Positions 10,739-22,267 of a DNA stretch of 64,000 bases are shown one piece after another. Both the position numbers and the translations under genes were made by a program. The stretch comes from Phialocephala subalpina. Its lineage: Eukaryota; Ascomycota; Leotiomycetes; Helotiales; Mollisiaceae. The first letter of the stretch is position 1. The number at the start of each line of letters is the position of its first letter. The notes below the pieces were generated by a model. That model worked only from the letters and a program-made list of their open reading frames with translations. It did no database searches and was not told the origin of the DNA. Where the stretch lies: positions 802,851 to 866,850 of the forward strand of contig FJOG01000002.1 in assembly GCA_900073065.1 (NCBI GenBank), in the 5' to 3' direction.

Positions 10739-11325
10739 TCAATTACTGATTGGCAGATTTGGATGCGGATTCGCGTTTGGAGCTGGAGCTGGAACAGGAA
10801 CAGGACTCTCCGCAACCTTATGATCCATCCCCATCTGCGGCATGGGAACATAAGCAGGCGGCGCCTTCTCACTCAAACCCGCAGCCGGATCCTGCGCCTG
10901 GTGGATCGTAACAGCACCATTATGATCCCTATGCACGACCAATCGTTTGCATACACTGCAATGATGATCTACATCTGCTCCCCAATGGAAAACAAATGGC
11001 ATCCAGACACCAAGGACACCGAGGACGCAACAACAGCCGCATGCTGCCATTCTGGAGAATTGTCAGTGATTGGAGGGAGATGTGGGAAGGAGAGGACTTA
11101 CGCAGTGGCATCTGTGTTCTCGTATGTTACTGTGGTGCGTGCTCGGGCGAGACAGAATGGACATTCGATGAATGCTGGGTCCTTGCCGAGATTTCGTAGT
11201 GGTGTTGGGTTGTTTTGAGGTACAGGCTGAGCAACTTTGGTAGCCTTCAACTGGGCGGGGGCTGGTTTGGTGACTTGGGGGGTGACAGCCTCGAAGAGGT
11301 TGGTTTGTTCTGTGGTGGTAGCCAT
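10739..11325 (-). CDS. LITAF-like zinc-ribbon protein
   Basis: Two exons (11102-11325 and 10739-11051, 50-bp GT-AG intron) encode about 178 aa. The LITAF domain reads FIECPFCLARARTTVTYENT, then a Cys-rich hydrophobic segment AACGCCCVLGVLGVWMPFVF, then HHCSVCKRLVVHRD. These are the paired CxxC ... HxCxxC zinc-binding knuckles with a membrane-inserting hairpin between them. An unstructured Pro/Ala-rich tail follows (PVPVPAPAPNANPHPN). LITAF proteins are peripheral membrane proteins of endosome/lysosome and plasma membrane. The intron falls just before the hydrophobic segment. It sits among decayed 2EXR copies but is itself intact. Confidence 0.85.
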
Positions 11326-12818
11326 AATTGATAATTCAAGTATTCAGAGCAAAGAAGCGTACTTTGGCTCTTGGATGGAACTGACGATGTTCTTTGATGA
11401 ACATCGAGAGGCTGTAGGACTATCTATACTTTTTTCTTCCAGAAGGCTGAAAAGCTTGGTCCTCGTATCGGTGCCTGGACGTCTGGCCATCCCCAGGATT
11501 TATTTTTGTGGCAGAGACAGTTGAGGCGCAGCGTCTTAGGGGGGATTGTCGTCGCTTATTTCACCAATTGCTCCCCTGACATCGTGACGCATCAGGCATT
11601 TCAATTGGATACGAGGCTGAGAATGGAAGCAAGACCGGTTGCAGATGATATGCAGGAACAGATTGATCAATTGAATCGCGAACTGAAGGACAAGTGTGAA
11701 TCGCTGCCGAGATTCAATAGATTGCACAGGGAATCATCTCCCCAATTCGACTGCCGAGGTGAACGCTTGTTGGAATTAGAGTCACTTGCTCAAGCTTCCA
11801 GGTGGCACAGCAGTTCGTGCAGAGGAAGTACACCTACGACTGCAGGAAGCCTGGAAGGAGGACAGCATGCTATCGAAACACTCAACATGACTCTACTCTA
11901 ACATTAACAGCACCAGCCCGTCGATGGCTACCACTTGGCACCATGGAATGCTGCATTATCGAGCAGACGGTCAGGATAGCTGCTCTTCCCCGCAAGTGGT
12001 TGATGACGAGCTTCCCATTCTCCCGGTGTACGCAATTATCCGCACACCATATACGCGAAAATCGAAGAACATCAAAATATCGATAGAGTTCGATAGCTTG
12101 TAACGATAGCAATAACAGCTCAAATCTCATGAAAATTATACCAGACGATTAGTATTGCTCTTCTCTTTAATTAGAGTCTAATTTCGAGAAGTTTTATTGT
12201 CCTGTTCATTAATACCAAAGTGTTGAAGTTGGTGACTTTTTCGGTGTGCGGATAAGTGCGTACACCGAGAGCCATTGAACGAGCATTGGACTTCCTCAAG
12301 GTCTTCCATCACATCGTCCAACAGATTGAGAAGAACTTCGCATCGTACGGTATGTCATGCTATCGAGTGTAGGTGTATCATTTCGATTGGGAATTATTTC
12401 GCGCTGCGCCGGATTGTCTTGATATAATCGCCGATTAGTGCCATCTATGTCTCTGAACTGGTCCAGCTTCGAGAGAAGAGTCCCAAAACCCGGATTGGCG
12501 CGCCCGCAGATATAGTTCGAGTCTTTGGGACATATTCGCAGGTATTGATAGTCGAGAGTCAATGTGTGTCGGTTGTTTCGTGGTCTAGAGGGGATGTGGT
12601 CGTGCAGGAATTAAAGAAGCTGTTGCGCTGGAGAAGTGAGTTTGGAAATAAAAAAATGTTTTTGGTGGGGACTTTAGGGCTCTGATTTTAGTGACATGGC
12701 CGGCCCCTAAAAGCTTAGCCTTGCGGCACCTGAATTATCACTTCCCAGGGCACATGCTTCACTCCTCTCCCTCTCGTCCTCATTCTCCATTCAAGTTCAA
12801 ACATTTTCCAATCACGCA
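11326..12818. other. Region with scattered coding-like fragments and an inverted-repeat element
   Basis: From ATG 11622 a frame reads MEARPVADDMQEQIDQLNRE and stays coil-like for about 30 residues, then becomes less regular and ends at 11901. After the inverted-repeat element, 12290-12350 reads ALDFLKVFHHIVQQIEKNF, and 12513-12680 reads SQCVSVVSWSRGDVVVQELK without stops. These may be exons of one unrecognised gene interrupted by the element, but I could not build a consistent spliced model. Confidence 0.25.
12024..12267. mobile_element. MITE-like element with 25-bp inverted repeats
   Basis: 12024-12048 (begins CGGTGTACGCAATTATCCGC) and 12243-12267 are inverted copies with one mismatch in 25 bp. 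The 244-bp unit has no coding capacity, is AT-richer inside, and the arms face outward like terminal inverted repeats. No clear target-site duplication is visible at the edges, so the class is unknown. Confidence 0.5.
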
Positions 12819-13605
12819 ATGGAGCGTCACATCCAAAACCTCGTCCCTGCAAGGACATTCACCCACTTCCCACGACTACCACCCGAGCTCCGCTGCGAAA
12901 TCTGGTTGCACGATTCCCACCGAACCCCGCCTGTTCCCACATGCCCCGCACCAAAAGCTTGCTCAGAAAGATCCCTCTCGGGCGATTTACTTCTGTATCA
13001 ACAGAGAATGTCGAAGAGTATACCTCGAGAAATACACATTGTGCTTTCCCATATCACAGGATGACAGATTAAGAGTTTTTTCGGGCTTCATTTCACCTTA
13101 CACGAACCTGAAAGTCGAGCTCTTTCATTGGGGATACGATGTAATAGAAATATTCCAAAAACCCTCGAACAGGTCCATGTCTTTCGTGAACGCCATGAGT
13201 GGGCTGCAACATTTGGCTATCGATGCCAGGTTGCTGGAGAATTTCTCGTTTATTCCGACGCTTATGTATGGTTCAGAAGATGGTTCCCCAGGCGAGAGCT
13301 ATCGTGATCTAAGATATCACGTCCGCCAATTCCAGGACTTGAAGGCACTGACGATAGTGGATGCCGAAAGTGTGAGCAGTCTTGATGAGAGTGGTGGCGT
13401 GAAAGACGCCGACCAGAGCTTTCCTGCGAGTCAAGAAGAGAACGAGGCACAAAGAAATTTGGATGGCACAGAGATGGTTTCCATCGGCCGAGAAGGCAAA
13501 GAGGAAATCATAGCTTGGTTTGAGGGGCTTTTGAAGAACAGACCAGAATGGAAAACGCCCGAGTTGAGATTCATGAGGATCCAAAAGAGCTCGAATGCAT
13601 CATGA
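12819..13605 (+). pseudogene. 2EXR domain-containing protein with one frame break
   Basis: From ATG 12819 the protein has TFTHFPRLPPELRCEIWLH, then the frame fails at about 12908-12914. The next block (IPTEPRLFPHAPHQKL), then INRECRRVYLEKYTLCFPIS, YTNLKVELFHWGYDV, SGLQHLAIDARLLENFSFIP and a charged tail lie in a second frame that stays open to 13605. Compared with WLYSLPTKPRL in the copy at 7690, the break looks like a two-base loss. It may be a single mutation or a sequencing error; everything downstream is well preserved, so function may have been lost only recently. Confidence 0.6.
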
Positions 13606-13630
13606 CGGCACCCTCTCCGAGCTATCTTTG

Positions 13631-15805
13631 CTAAACTCGGCACAGCATATTATCAATCTCCTCCCACCTCTCGTTTCCAACACATGGAGCACACCAAAGC
13701 ACATCATCCGGATCTACTGAACGCTTGATCTTTTGGAGTCGAGCATAATTATCACCCCAAAACGCCTGTTGCCAATTCGGCTCATAACGACCCGCTCCCT
13801 TCTTTTTGTCAGCAATGTTCTTCGAAATAGACAAACAATGGCTCACTTCGTTCATATACGCTCCCATATCAGGACTCAACTCTCTCAATGCGTTCGCAAA
13901 CCCGTTGGTCGCTGCAATAGCATCCGTCTCTGCCGTTTTGTTCACAGGCGCGAACGCTGCACTCGCGGCTATACCTCGTTAGCTGTCTTGGCCTCCTTCC
14001 GCTTCGAGGATATCCAACTCAAGAGCAAGCAAGGAACAACTCACTAGCATGAATAAGCGCCCTCCTCCAAGCCGGACAAACCGCATTCGATCCACCTCTT
14101 GGCACCGCCTCTCTCACACCCTTCCCCGCTATCAGATACGCAGTCGCAACTCCTCCCTCCGAGAACCTCTCAAACGCCAACTTCGTCGCCGTCACATTCG
14201 CACTCAAAGCTTTCTCATCCAGCAGTCTCGAGCCCATCACATTCTCGTACCCAACTGGCGAAGAATCGTAATTCTCTTGATACCAAGCGTTGAACGAGGG
14301 GTACACTTTCGTACCAGCTGTGAAGTTGAATCCTGGCCATGTGCTATTTATATGCCCAAAGATCGGATTGAAAAGGGAGGTGATGGAGCTGGAGTTGGTG
14401 GTGTTGAGCATGATCACTTTGCCTGCTACGCCGGACATCAATGTTTTCCCTCCGTCGAGAGTGTTAGGAACGGATTTGAAGATCATGGGATAGCCGGATA
14501 CGCCTGCCTCAGCAAGAGAGGGATATTGGCCGAGAAGATAGGCGACCATGTCGATTGTGTTGGGATTGGAGGCAGCTGTCAGGATCGAGAAGTCGAGGCT
14601 CAGGACCTGTGGGCTAGGATAGGCTTTCATGGTCACGGATGTCATGATGGCGAATGTTGAGCCTCCTCCCTGTTCATCGTTAGCCCTTTCTCCCAATCTA
14701 TCTCTGAAAGGTTTCAAAGAAAAAAGAAATGGTAGTACTCCACGCATAGCCCAAAACAAATCCATATTTTGACACTCATTCAACACCAAAATCTCCCCCA
14801 TTGGTGTCACAACCTCCATCTCCAAAACTTGATCAGTAGCCAACCCATAATGCGGACTCAAAATACTATGTCCAGCACCAGTAATATACCCTCCCAACGC
14901 CACCGTCCTACCATTGCCTCCAACCACAGTATGATTGAAAATATCCGTTGCTTGATACGTTTCCAGCATTTGCGTTCCTCCCGCAGCAGTGATCGCCGCG
15001 CCTGGGATGTCGAAACTGCAGTTTTGAGGCGTGAAGGATGTTGAGTGGAAGGAGATACCTTTCATGTGGTGGACCCAGATTGAGAGGGAGTTGGGACCAG
15101 ATGAGCGGCCAACGTAGTCGTGTCCGCTGCTTTTGACTATGAGTCTGATGTTGTACTTCCTCGCTGTAGAAATCTCGCATCAGCATTCCATCCCAATTCT
15201 CCCCCTCCCCAAAAGAACAGAACTCACCGAAATCAACACCGGCTTTCACGTATGCCGCTGCCGTAGCATTTACAACAAAAATCGGATACCTGACTCCCAG
15301 ATCATCAGTAACTGCCTCTTCTGGGAATGTCTCAATTTCTACTCCACGTAATTGATTTTGCTCCCTTGAACTTGGGGGTAGAAAACAATCATAATTTATA
15401 AACATAAACAACAAAAATCCGGAGTATCACTCACCCTACCGAACTACAAGGAAACCTCTCATCCGGCAAACAACTATCATTATTCCAATTATTCCACTCA
15501 GCACTTATCGGATCCCTTTGATGGAAAAATTCGCTTGACCATAAAAGTTGGACTTCTGCACAGATTGTTGCGTTATATGTTGCGTGGGTGGGGTGGCAAA
15601 CTGCTCCTGGTGGATTCGGTTGAAGGAGTTGGCCACCTAGAGTGGTGTTGAGGTCTGTCCATGTTTGGGGAGAGGGCCAGGAGGGATCGCCTGGGACGGA
15701 TTTGCAGGATGGTGGGGAGGTGAGTGCTGATACTTTGGGGAGCGACAGGAAGAGGAAGAAGAGAAAAGTGTAGAGAAGGTTGGTTGAGTGGCCTGTGGAA
15801 GTCAT
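13631..15805 (-). CDS. Secreted FAD-linked oxidoreductase, berberine-bridge-enzyme type
   Basis: Five exons (15435-15805, 15228-15370, 14739-15163, 14045-14669, 13631-13968) join in frame to 633 aa. The start MTSTGHSTNLLYTFLFFLFL is a signal peptide; a longer upstream reading is possible but adds an odd Cys-rich leader. The FAD-binding core has YPIFVVNATAAAYVKAGVDF, then SSGHDYVGRSSGPNSLSIW, whose His (about residue 186) is the usual covalent FAD attachment site, and DIFNHTVVGGNGRTVALGGY. WAMRGGGGSTFAIMTSV follows. The C-terminus carries the BBE region (NWQQAFWGDNYARLQKIKRS, VDPDDVLWCAPCVG). Such enzymes oxidise sugars or secondary metabolites outside the cell. The next gene on this strand is also secreted. 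Confidence 0.9.
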
Positions 15806-16669
15806 TGCGCTTGCCCACTTAGCGGGGAAACTGCAGAACAAGAAATAGAACCAAGTAGCAAGGAGGCAAGAGCAAGTACGACATTTTCCATCTTTCCCTG
15901 CAGAACGAACTAGAAAGCGCATCCCGCCTGATATGAAAGATTGAGTACTGCTCAATATAGATCAGCAGAAATCTCACGATAAAGAAAGTCGGCACTCGAC
16001 CGCGTAATCAGCTTGGATCAGAAGTACGGCAATCTCTCTCGGAAAGGGCATTGACGAATAAACAGTCTTGTGATTGAAGGTCCAAACATGGTATCTGAGA
16101 AAAGGCAAAATAGACAAGACCCTGAATGAAGTACAGTATAGCATCATCAACATCGAAGATGAGGATCCGAGAGGGTCTAGATCTCATGACTTCCTCAAAC
16201 ATGGAAACGTGGCTTCCTATCTGAGTAAATATGAGGTATCTGAAATAAACGATATATGAAATACGATATTTGATTCTCGGCCAATCGAAAGGCTTGCGTT
16301 TCAACCCTTCACTTGAAAGTGTGGGGGAGGGTTGAGAGAAACAATCTCTGGTATCGCCTGTGTAACCTTAGGCTAACGCTCGGCTCATTTGGTTCTTCGA
16401 GTCTTGATGGTACCGAAAGTTTCGTTCATATATGCAGGTACCCTTCCCTATATGCAGCTCATGAACGAACACAAAGCGGGAACAATGGAGATGTGAAAGC
16501 GAGTTTTCGCAGGTGATCGAAACATTTCAAAGTCCTCGAATATGTGGTACATTCAACTTGGAAATTTACAAAACAAAACACGACTTGTAAGCTATACCAA
16601 AAATATGTCCAAGAAGATCAAAACATCAAAATTTTTTATTTTCATTTTATTTAATAAAGCCCCTTGAAC
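15806..16669. other. Intergenic, no supported gene
   Basis: About 860 bp between the oxidase start and the lipase stop, both on the minus strand. Short ORFs only. 16562-16660 is AT-rich and probably the 3' untranslated end of the lipase. Confidence 0.4.
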
Positions 16670-18160
16670 TCAGAACAACCCCCTCGCAAACCCCAAAACA
16701 TCCAACATATTCCTCAACCTAGCTCCCTCCACATACCTCCTCGCCGGCGTCAACGTAACCGTCCCATTCGACAAAACCGTCACATTAACAGGATTAACAA
16801 CAATCGACCCATTCACAACCTTAACAGTGACCGCCACCGTAACATTCTTAACCAAGCACCCCTTCTGCGGGATCTCAATCCCACTCGTAACATTCGTCCC
16901 GTTCGTACCATCCAACACCTCGGCCAAAAAATCCAAAGCTCGATGTCTCCCCTGCCACAACTCCTGATTATGACCTCCTATCGAGTTTCGATGATAAAGA
17001 ATATTGGCGCCTTGCTTGCAGAAACTGTCGACTAAAGCATCGGTTTCGTTAACAGCGGACATTTCGTCGGAGATGGCTTTATAGATAAACATCGGCATAT
17101 TCGGCGTGCCGTGATAACCCATGACTGCATCTTGGTTATACATATCCGTCAAAATCTTACTATCGAGATCTGATTCTCCTCCTAGGAAGTATTTATAAAC
17201 ATCCTGATACATATAATTAACCAACGCTTGAACTCCACTCATATTCGTCGCGTTCAGGAATCCAGTGATGTTATAAGGACCAGAATTCTTCAATCGAGAA
17301 AGGATATATTGTCTCGCTTCTGTATGTTGAGATGTGATGCCAACCAGGCCAGCGACGAGGAGGCCAGCGGTATCTTTCCCGTTCATGAGTTTACCGACGG
17401 TCGTTATGTTTGGGGCAGTACCGCCTTCAACGACGCCTGCGAGCTTGAGATCAGGGGTGTATGAACCTGCGAGTTCGGCGGCGAATTCTGTGGCCATTGC
17501 TCCGCCGCTGTAGCCCCATAATGCTGCTCGAGCATCGGCTGTGCGAAGACCGAAGTCTCCTGCTACTTGGAGGACGGCACGGACGGAATCGAGGGTTGCG
17601 TGACCGGCTTGAACGCCTGCGCAGTAGGAAGAAAGAGGCCCTTCGTAGTCAGGGACAGAGACGAACCATCCGCGAGCCAGGAGATCTGACATCTCGCCGT
17701 ATGGTTCGCCCCATTGTAAGAGGTAGCCGGGTGTGGCATCAGGATCTGCGCTGTCGTATGGGATTTCGTATGAGACGATGCCATGAGCACAGAGTTCTGG
17801 GTGAGTTGCGTTGCATTTTGCATGCGAGGCGGGAATGAATTGAGTCGAGACAGCCCATGATGCGTTGTTGTGGGTGTCGGTTGTGCGGTACTGGACTTGA
17901 AAGGTATCGATGCAATTGGCAATGGTGATATTGCTGTACGGAGATTTCCGCACCTTTAAGACGGAGCCTGGAGTCTTGAGCTGCCAGTCCGCTGGAGGTT
18001 GAAACCACGGGTCTGCGCTTGGTGGAGGAAGGAGCGTGGAAGAGTTTGCATCTCGATCACGATGAAGGAGTGGCCGATTCTCGACTTGAAGTTGAGGAGA
18101 TGCAAAGACATGAATCACTAAGCTGCTCCATGCGAGCAGAAAGCCCTCGAAAACACGCAT
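16670..18160 (-). CDS. Secretory lipase (LIP family)
   Basis: Intronless, 496 aa. Signal peptide MRVFEGFLLAWSSLVIHVFA. The alpha/beta-hydrolase nucleophile elbow is GYSGGA at about residues 216-221 (Ser about 218). A candidate acid lies in MFIYKAISDEMSAVNETD and the His in SIGGHNQELW, the arrangement of the secretory lipase family that includes Candida lipases and C. antarctica lipase A. GWFVSVPDYEGP and AVLQVAGDFGL are also family features. Many N-glycosylation sequons (NIT, NGT, NVT, NMS) fit secretion. It likely hydrolyses esters or triglycerides outside the cell. The open frame extends upstream of the chosen ATG to 18421, but ATG 18160 gives the signal peptide directly. Confidence 0.9.
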   Translation of the reverse strand: MRVFEGFLLAWSSLVIHVFASPQLQVENRPLLHRDRDANSSTLLPPPSADPWFQPPADWQLKTPGSVLKVRKSPYSNITIANCIDTFQVQYRTTDTHNNASWAVSTQFIPASHAKCNATHPELCAHGIVSYEIPYDSADPDATPGYLLQWGEPYGEMSDLLARGWFVSVPDYEGPLSSYCAGVQAGHATLDSVRAVLQVAGDFGLRTADARAALWGYSGGAMATEFAAELAGSYTPDLKLAGVVEGGTAPNITTVGKLMNGKDTAGLLVAGLVGITSQHTEARQYILSRLKNSGPYNITGFLNATNMSGVQALVNYMYQDVYKYFLGGESDLDSKILTDMYNQDAVMGYHGTPNMPMFIYKAISDEMSAVNETDALVDSFCKQGANILYHRNSIGGHNQELWQGRHRALDFLAEVLDGTNGTNVTSGIEIPQKGCLVKNVTVAVTVKVVNGSIVVNPVNVTVLSNGTVTLTPARRYVEGARLRNMLDVLGFARGLF

Positions 18161-19609
18161 CACCTCGAAGCTCGTAGGTTTTCGACCACAGAAACATTGA
18201 AGCCAAGAAGGTATCCATATATAGGGGTAAAGAGCAAGGATCGATCTCGGTTGGGCCGAATATGTGGACGCGGTCAAGAGATTTACCAGATCGATTTCAC
18301 TTGAAGATTGGAACCAGATGCCCCGCGATGATTTTCCCCGGGTCTTGTTGACGGCTGTATGGAAGAGGAGCCGAGGATTGAAAGGAATGTGTGCCAACAC
18401 AATAACCGCATTGAAATCCAATCAACTAGAGTCATGAGATTGAGGAACTGTTTCAGTGAGCAACAGCCTAAACACGGAAGTATCTCCTAATGATCGGGAA
18501 GTGGAGAGTCAACGCAAAGTCAATATCGTGGCCGCCCACTGTTGTCTGCCACTCGACGTAGCTATTTTCGGCTTTACTACTACCTTAGTATCATTCTATT
18601 AATCATTGTTGAATTCTTGGAACACTGTTCCAGCAGTTCAGTAGTCTCAATCATTGTGTAATAGGACAAAATGCAACAGGCAGAAATCAACTTCAATTTG
18701 CAAACGACCGTGGGTACTCCAAGTCCAAACAAACCAAAAGGTGTATTGTGCCAGCACTAGCTGTGGTATTGGTGGGAAGGAAAATTCCTAAATTCTTAGA
18801 ATGAGCATGATAAGTGTAACAGTCTCGGGACAACGAAGTACTCATAACGTCCAAGGAACTCTCGTATTTGTTGCTGAAAATGACTGCCTGCCCCGGGATC
18901 TCCATGTCCCAGCGGCAGAAAGCTCAGGTCTCTATACAACTCCATCTCTCACAAGAATGAGACCTCTTATCATTGTCTCCATCACTCATCCATTCTCTTC
19001 CTCCCCCTATGCCCTTTGATTGATACACGGCGCCTAGCAATTATCCCCAAAGCCAGTCAGCAGGCCGAGACCTCATTTGCCGTATACTGAAGTCTCCCCA
19101 CCAGTCTAATTGAAGAAGCTGTTCGGACACCTTGAAGAACCCCGCATCGTCTGATGCTGTTTCCTCCACAAAGCGTACTGAAAAATTATATGCAGAGACG
19201 CCGTTCCCCAATGCAATATTACCGGGAAAAGCAGAACAAAACAAGAATGTGTGCGGTGAGCCGCAAGCGTATGTACTCGTCCACCCTGAGAGGCGACTAC
19301 AAGCAATTATGTGTATCGAAAGCGCAAATGTCTAGTTCCCGGTTTTCATCATTATTCTCCATGAGGTAATTGTTTCTCGTCGATGCTGGTCATGTTTCCT
19401 CCCATCTCCAGTCAAAGCCCATTAAAGCCAAGTAGAAGTGTATATGCAAATTCGAATTTGATGAGGCCGTGAATCGAGAAAGAAGACAATCGTTATGGAC
19501 AGCATTAAGTGCGAAATGGAGGCTCAGTGTCCGCAAGCGGCTCCATAGATGAAATTTATGCCGTGTGCTGCATACGGCCTTTTTGAGGATGTCGTGGATA
19601 TCCTCTTTT
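18161..19609. other. Intergenic, no supported gene
   Basis: 1.4 kb between two minus-strand genes. Only short, compositionally ordinary ORFs on both strands; likely holds the lipase promoter and the 3' UTR of the PanE-like gene. Confidence 0.4.
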
Positions 19610-22267
19610 CTACCTGACGCCGATCGGTGGTCGAGGTCCTAGACTGCTCTGACTGCTATGAGCAGAAGGTTCGGAATCGATGTTGGCGCTGTCACCACTC
19701 CCCGCGCTAGCGCTCGCACTACCCGTCAGACTTCGAACGTTCACAGGTCCTTTGGGTGGATGAAGGGCGCTCACCCCAGCATATTGCTCAACTTGTTGCG
19801 GTGCAACAGCATTTCCTTGGCCTGGTGGATGACGAGGCACTGGCTGCCGCATACCCCCAGGAGGCGAAGGCCGACCATTCCCATTCATCGGTGGTCCCAT
19901 ATACCCATTCGGTGGTGAAGGTCTCCCATTTCCTCTCCCCATCTGCGGGCTATAAGGGTTGCCAGGTGATTGACTAGCTCGTCGAGGAAATCCGCCGCCG
20001 TTGACAGCCCCAGAACCGGGCGGTCCACCTCCGTATTGAAGTTCATCGAGACGTGCAGCAGTCAATGAGTTAGTCCTGGATTCCATGCCTAATTGAGCAC
20101 GATCCACATTTCCATATCTATTTGACGAGTACCCCATCAGTGGATCGTCCATCAAATTGTCGTGTGCACCTGGTACTTGGCTTATTAATCTGGCGCTTGA
20201 TCGATTTCTGTTATAGCCCGGTCGCAAGAAGCCACCTCCTCTCCGTGGTGGAGGAAGGCCGTCATATTCAGGGTTCTTGCGAATCTGGTGAGCATTTGGC
20301 GCAGCTTTGCGATTCCTTCGGGAAGTCACACTCATCATGTCGAAATTGTCGGGGTCGATCATTGGGGGTGGAGGACCATCTGCTGGGTCAACATAGTCGT
20401 CATCATCGTCATCGTCAAATCCGCCGCCGCCACCACCTCCGTTTCGGACGGATGGTGTGGGAGGACCTCTACGAGGTGGGCCTCGTCCAGGTCCAGCACC
20501 TCTCATCCGAAGCTCTTGTTCTCGCAATGCCAATTCCCGTTGTCTCAACATTAATTCGCGCTCACGCAGACCAAGGTCTGTGTTATCTCCGCCATAATTA
20601 GACTCGCCAGACTCCGGGATATCATCGTATAGAACCAAATGACTGAATTCCTCAAGATCGTTGCCTTCCAGAGAGCCTCTCCTGGATTGATTTCGAGGGG
20701 GTGGGTAGCCGTTGCCAGTCATTGGTCTACCATAACCGTTTGGTGGGCCTCCATTCATTGGAGGTGGTCCTCTTCTCATTCCTGGTGGAGGTCCGTTCAT
20801 GGACGGTGTTCGCCCTCGGCCCCTTGGTGGTATTGGCGGCCCATTGCCATTCACAGCACCATTCATCATAGGTCTAGCCAGTGGCGCAGAAGGTAGTCGT
20901 ACTGGCGGACCTGCTGCAGCAGGAGATGCAAGTGGCACGTCTTTCCTCTGTTGATTGACAATATTCAGGTTGTGAAGAATGGCGTACAGCGTCTCGATTC
21001 GTGGTACCTTGACTCCCGCACCTTGGGCAAGCTTGATCGGCGAACCAAGATATGTCTCAACTTCCATGGGTCGCTTCGCATTGTAGTCCTGATACATAAT
21101 GCTGTTCGCTTCGGTAGGTCGGACCATTTCCTCCATCACCTTCTGCTTGAAATCGGGAGGAAAGCTGCAATTCTGGGCGTTTGCAATGCTGAGGAGCTCG
21201 TCGAAAACATCGGAAATCAATTGTCTAACACCAACTTTCTCCAATAGTGCGGCGTGCGCGGATGTTTCGAAAATGACGCTCAGTGGGTGGAAAGCTATTG
21301 GTCTGATATCATTTGTCAGTAGAATCCTTCGGTGTGATTTGTTGTGCTTACCCGATCATCCGCTCATATTGCTGCTGCCGTATATTGCTCGACACATGGC
21401 AATCGACCTGCCCACTACTCAGAGTCATAGCCAAAGCATCTGCCATATCTCCTTGTATTGTGCTGGGCATTGATGGATTCTTGTTCGCTGGACCAACCCA
21501 TACTTCCGTTGACCCTTTGTGTTCGAATTCGCTTGCTCCCAACTGTGTGATCTCCGCGCCGGAAACGAGTGACAAAACAACATTGCTAGGAAATCTTGAT
21601 TCCAGTTGTGCTTCAACTCCTAACGTGTGTGTGGTGTTGACGAGAATACATGTGTGTTGTGGGGTAACGACTGATTCGATGACTGCTGCAAGATCATAAA
21701 CATCTGGCAGGGCTTTGACGCAAAGTAAAACGTAGTCGAAGGCGCCCTCTTTGTTATTGGCAGCATCTTCTGGAGCGCGGACAACTGTCAAGAAGAATAT
21801 ATTAGCAATCTTCTTGATGATACATGCCTCTTGGAGTACGTACCGTGTCGTGGTTTGAATCGTTCGTTGCCAAAAGATGTTGACCTGTAATCATCAGCAT
21901 TATGCACATATCAAGCTTTCCCCACCACTTCAGGACGTACTTGAACGATATGCCATATTGATATACTGCATCGAAACCCGATTTCCACACCAGTGTCACG
22001 TCGCAAGCATTCGTGGCTTGAAGCCGCCAGGACAGGAAAGCTGAGACTGCGTTGCCGCCAACTACACACACACGTATTAGATCCATCTTGATATCAAGAA
22101 TTGATGCATCGGCGCACAAAAGAGAAAATGAAAGACTGGTGCGAGGACGTTGTTGAAGCGCTTTCTGATTTTGGGAGGAAAATGTGGAGACTATATTGTT
22201 GAAGGTGTTGAACGGGATGGGAGAACTAACCTGAAAGAATCCGTAACCTAGGAGGAGACGGAGCCAT
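19610..22267 (-). CDS. mug72: Ketopantoate reductase-like protein with long disordered tail (mug72-like)
   Basis: Five exons (22231-22267, 21941-22061, 21844-21884, 21352-21784, 19610-21302) give 774 aa. The first exon is only 37 nt (MAPSPPRLRILS), and splicing creates the Rossmann start SVGGNAVSAFLSWRLQ. Then come DVTLVWKSGFDAVYQYGISF, FDYVLLCVKALPDVYDLA and the ApbA/PanE C-terminal domain (YERMIGPIAFHPLSVIF, EVETYLGSPIKLAQGAGVKV, PRIETLYAIL). PanE enzymes use NADPH to reduce 2-dehydropantoate and are about 300 aa. Here about 420 further residues are low complexity, rich in Pro, Gly, Asn and Arg, with an acidic run of seven Asp. S. pombe mug72 is the named relative. The tail suggests a regulatory or scaffolding role (inference). 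Confidence 0.85.

Noticed and set aside
20122..20896. Plus-strand frames of 85-159 codons opposite the PanE-like gene
   Set aside because: Shadows of the repetitive Pro/Gly-rich coding sequence on the other strand.
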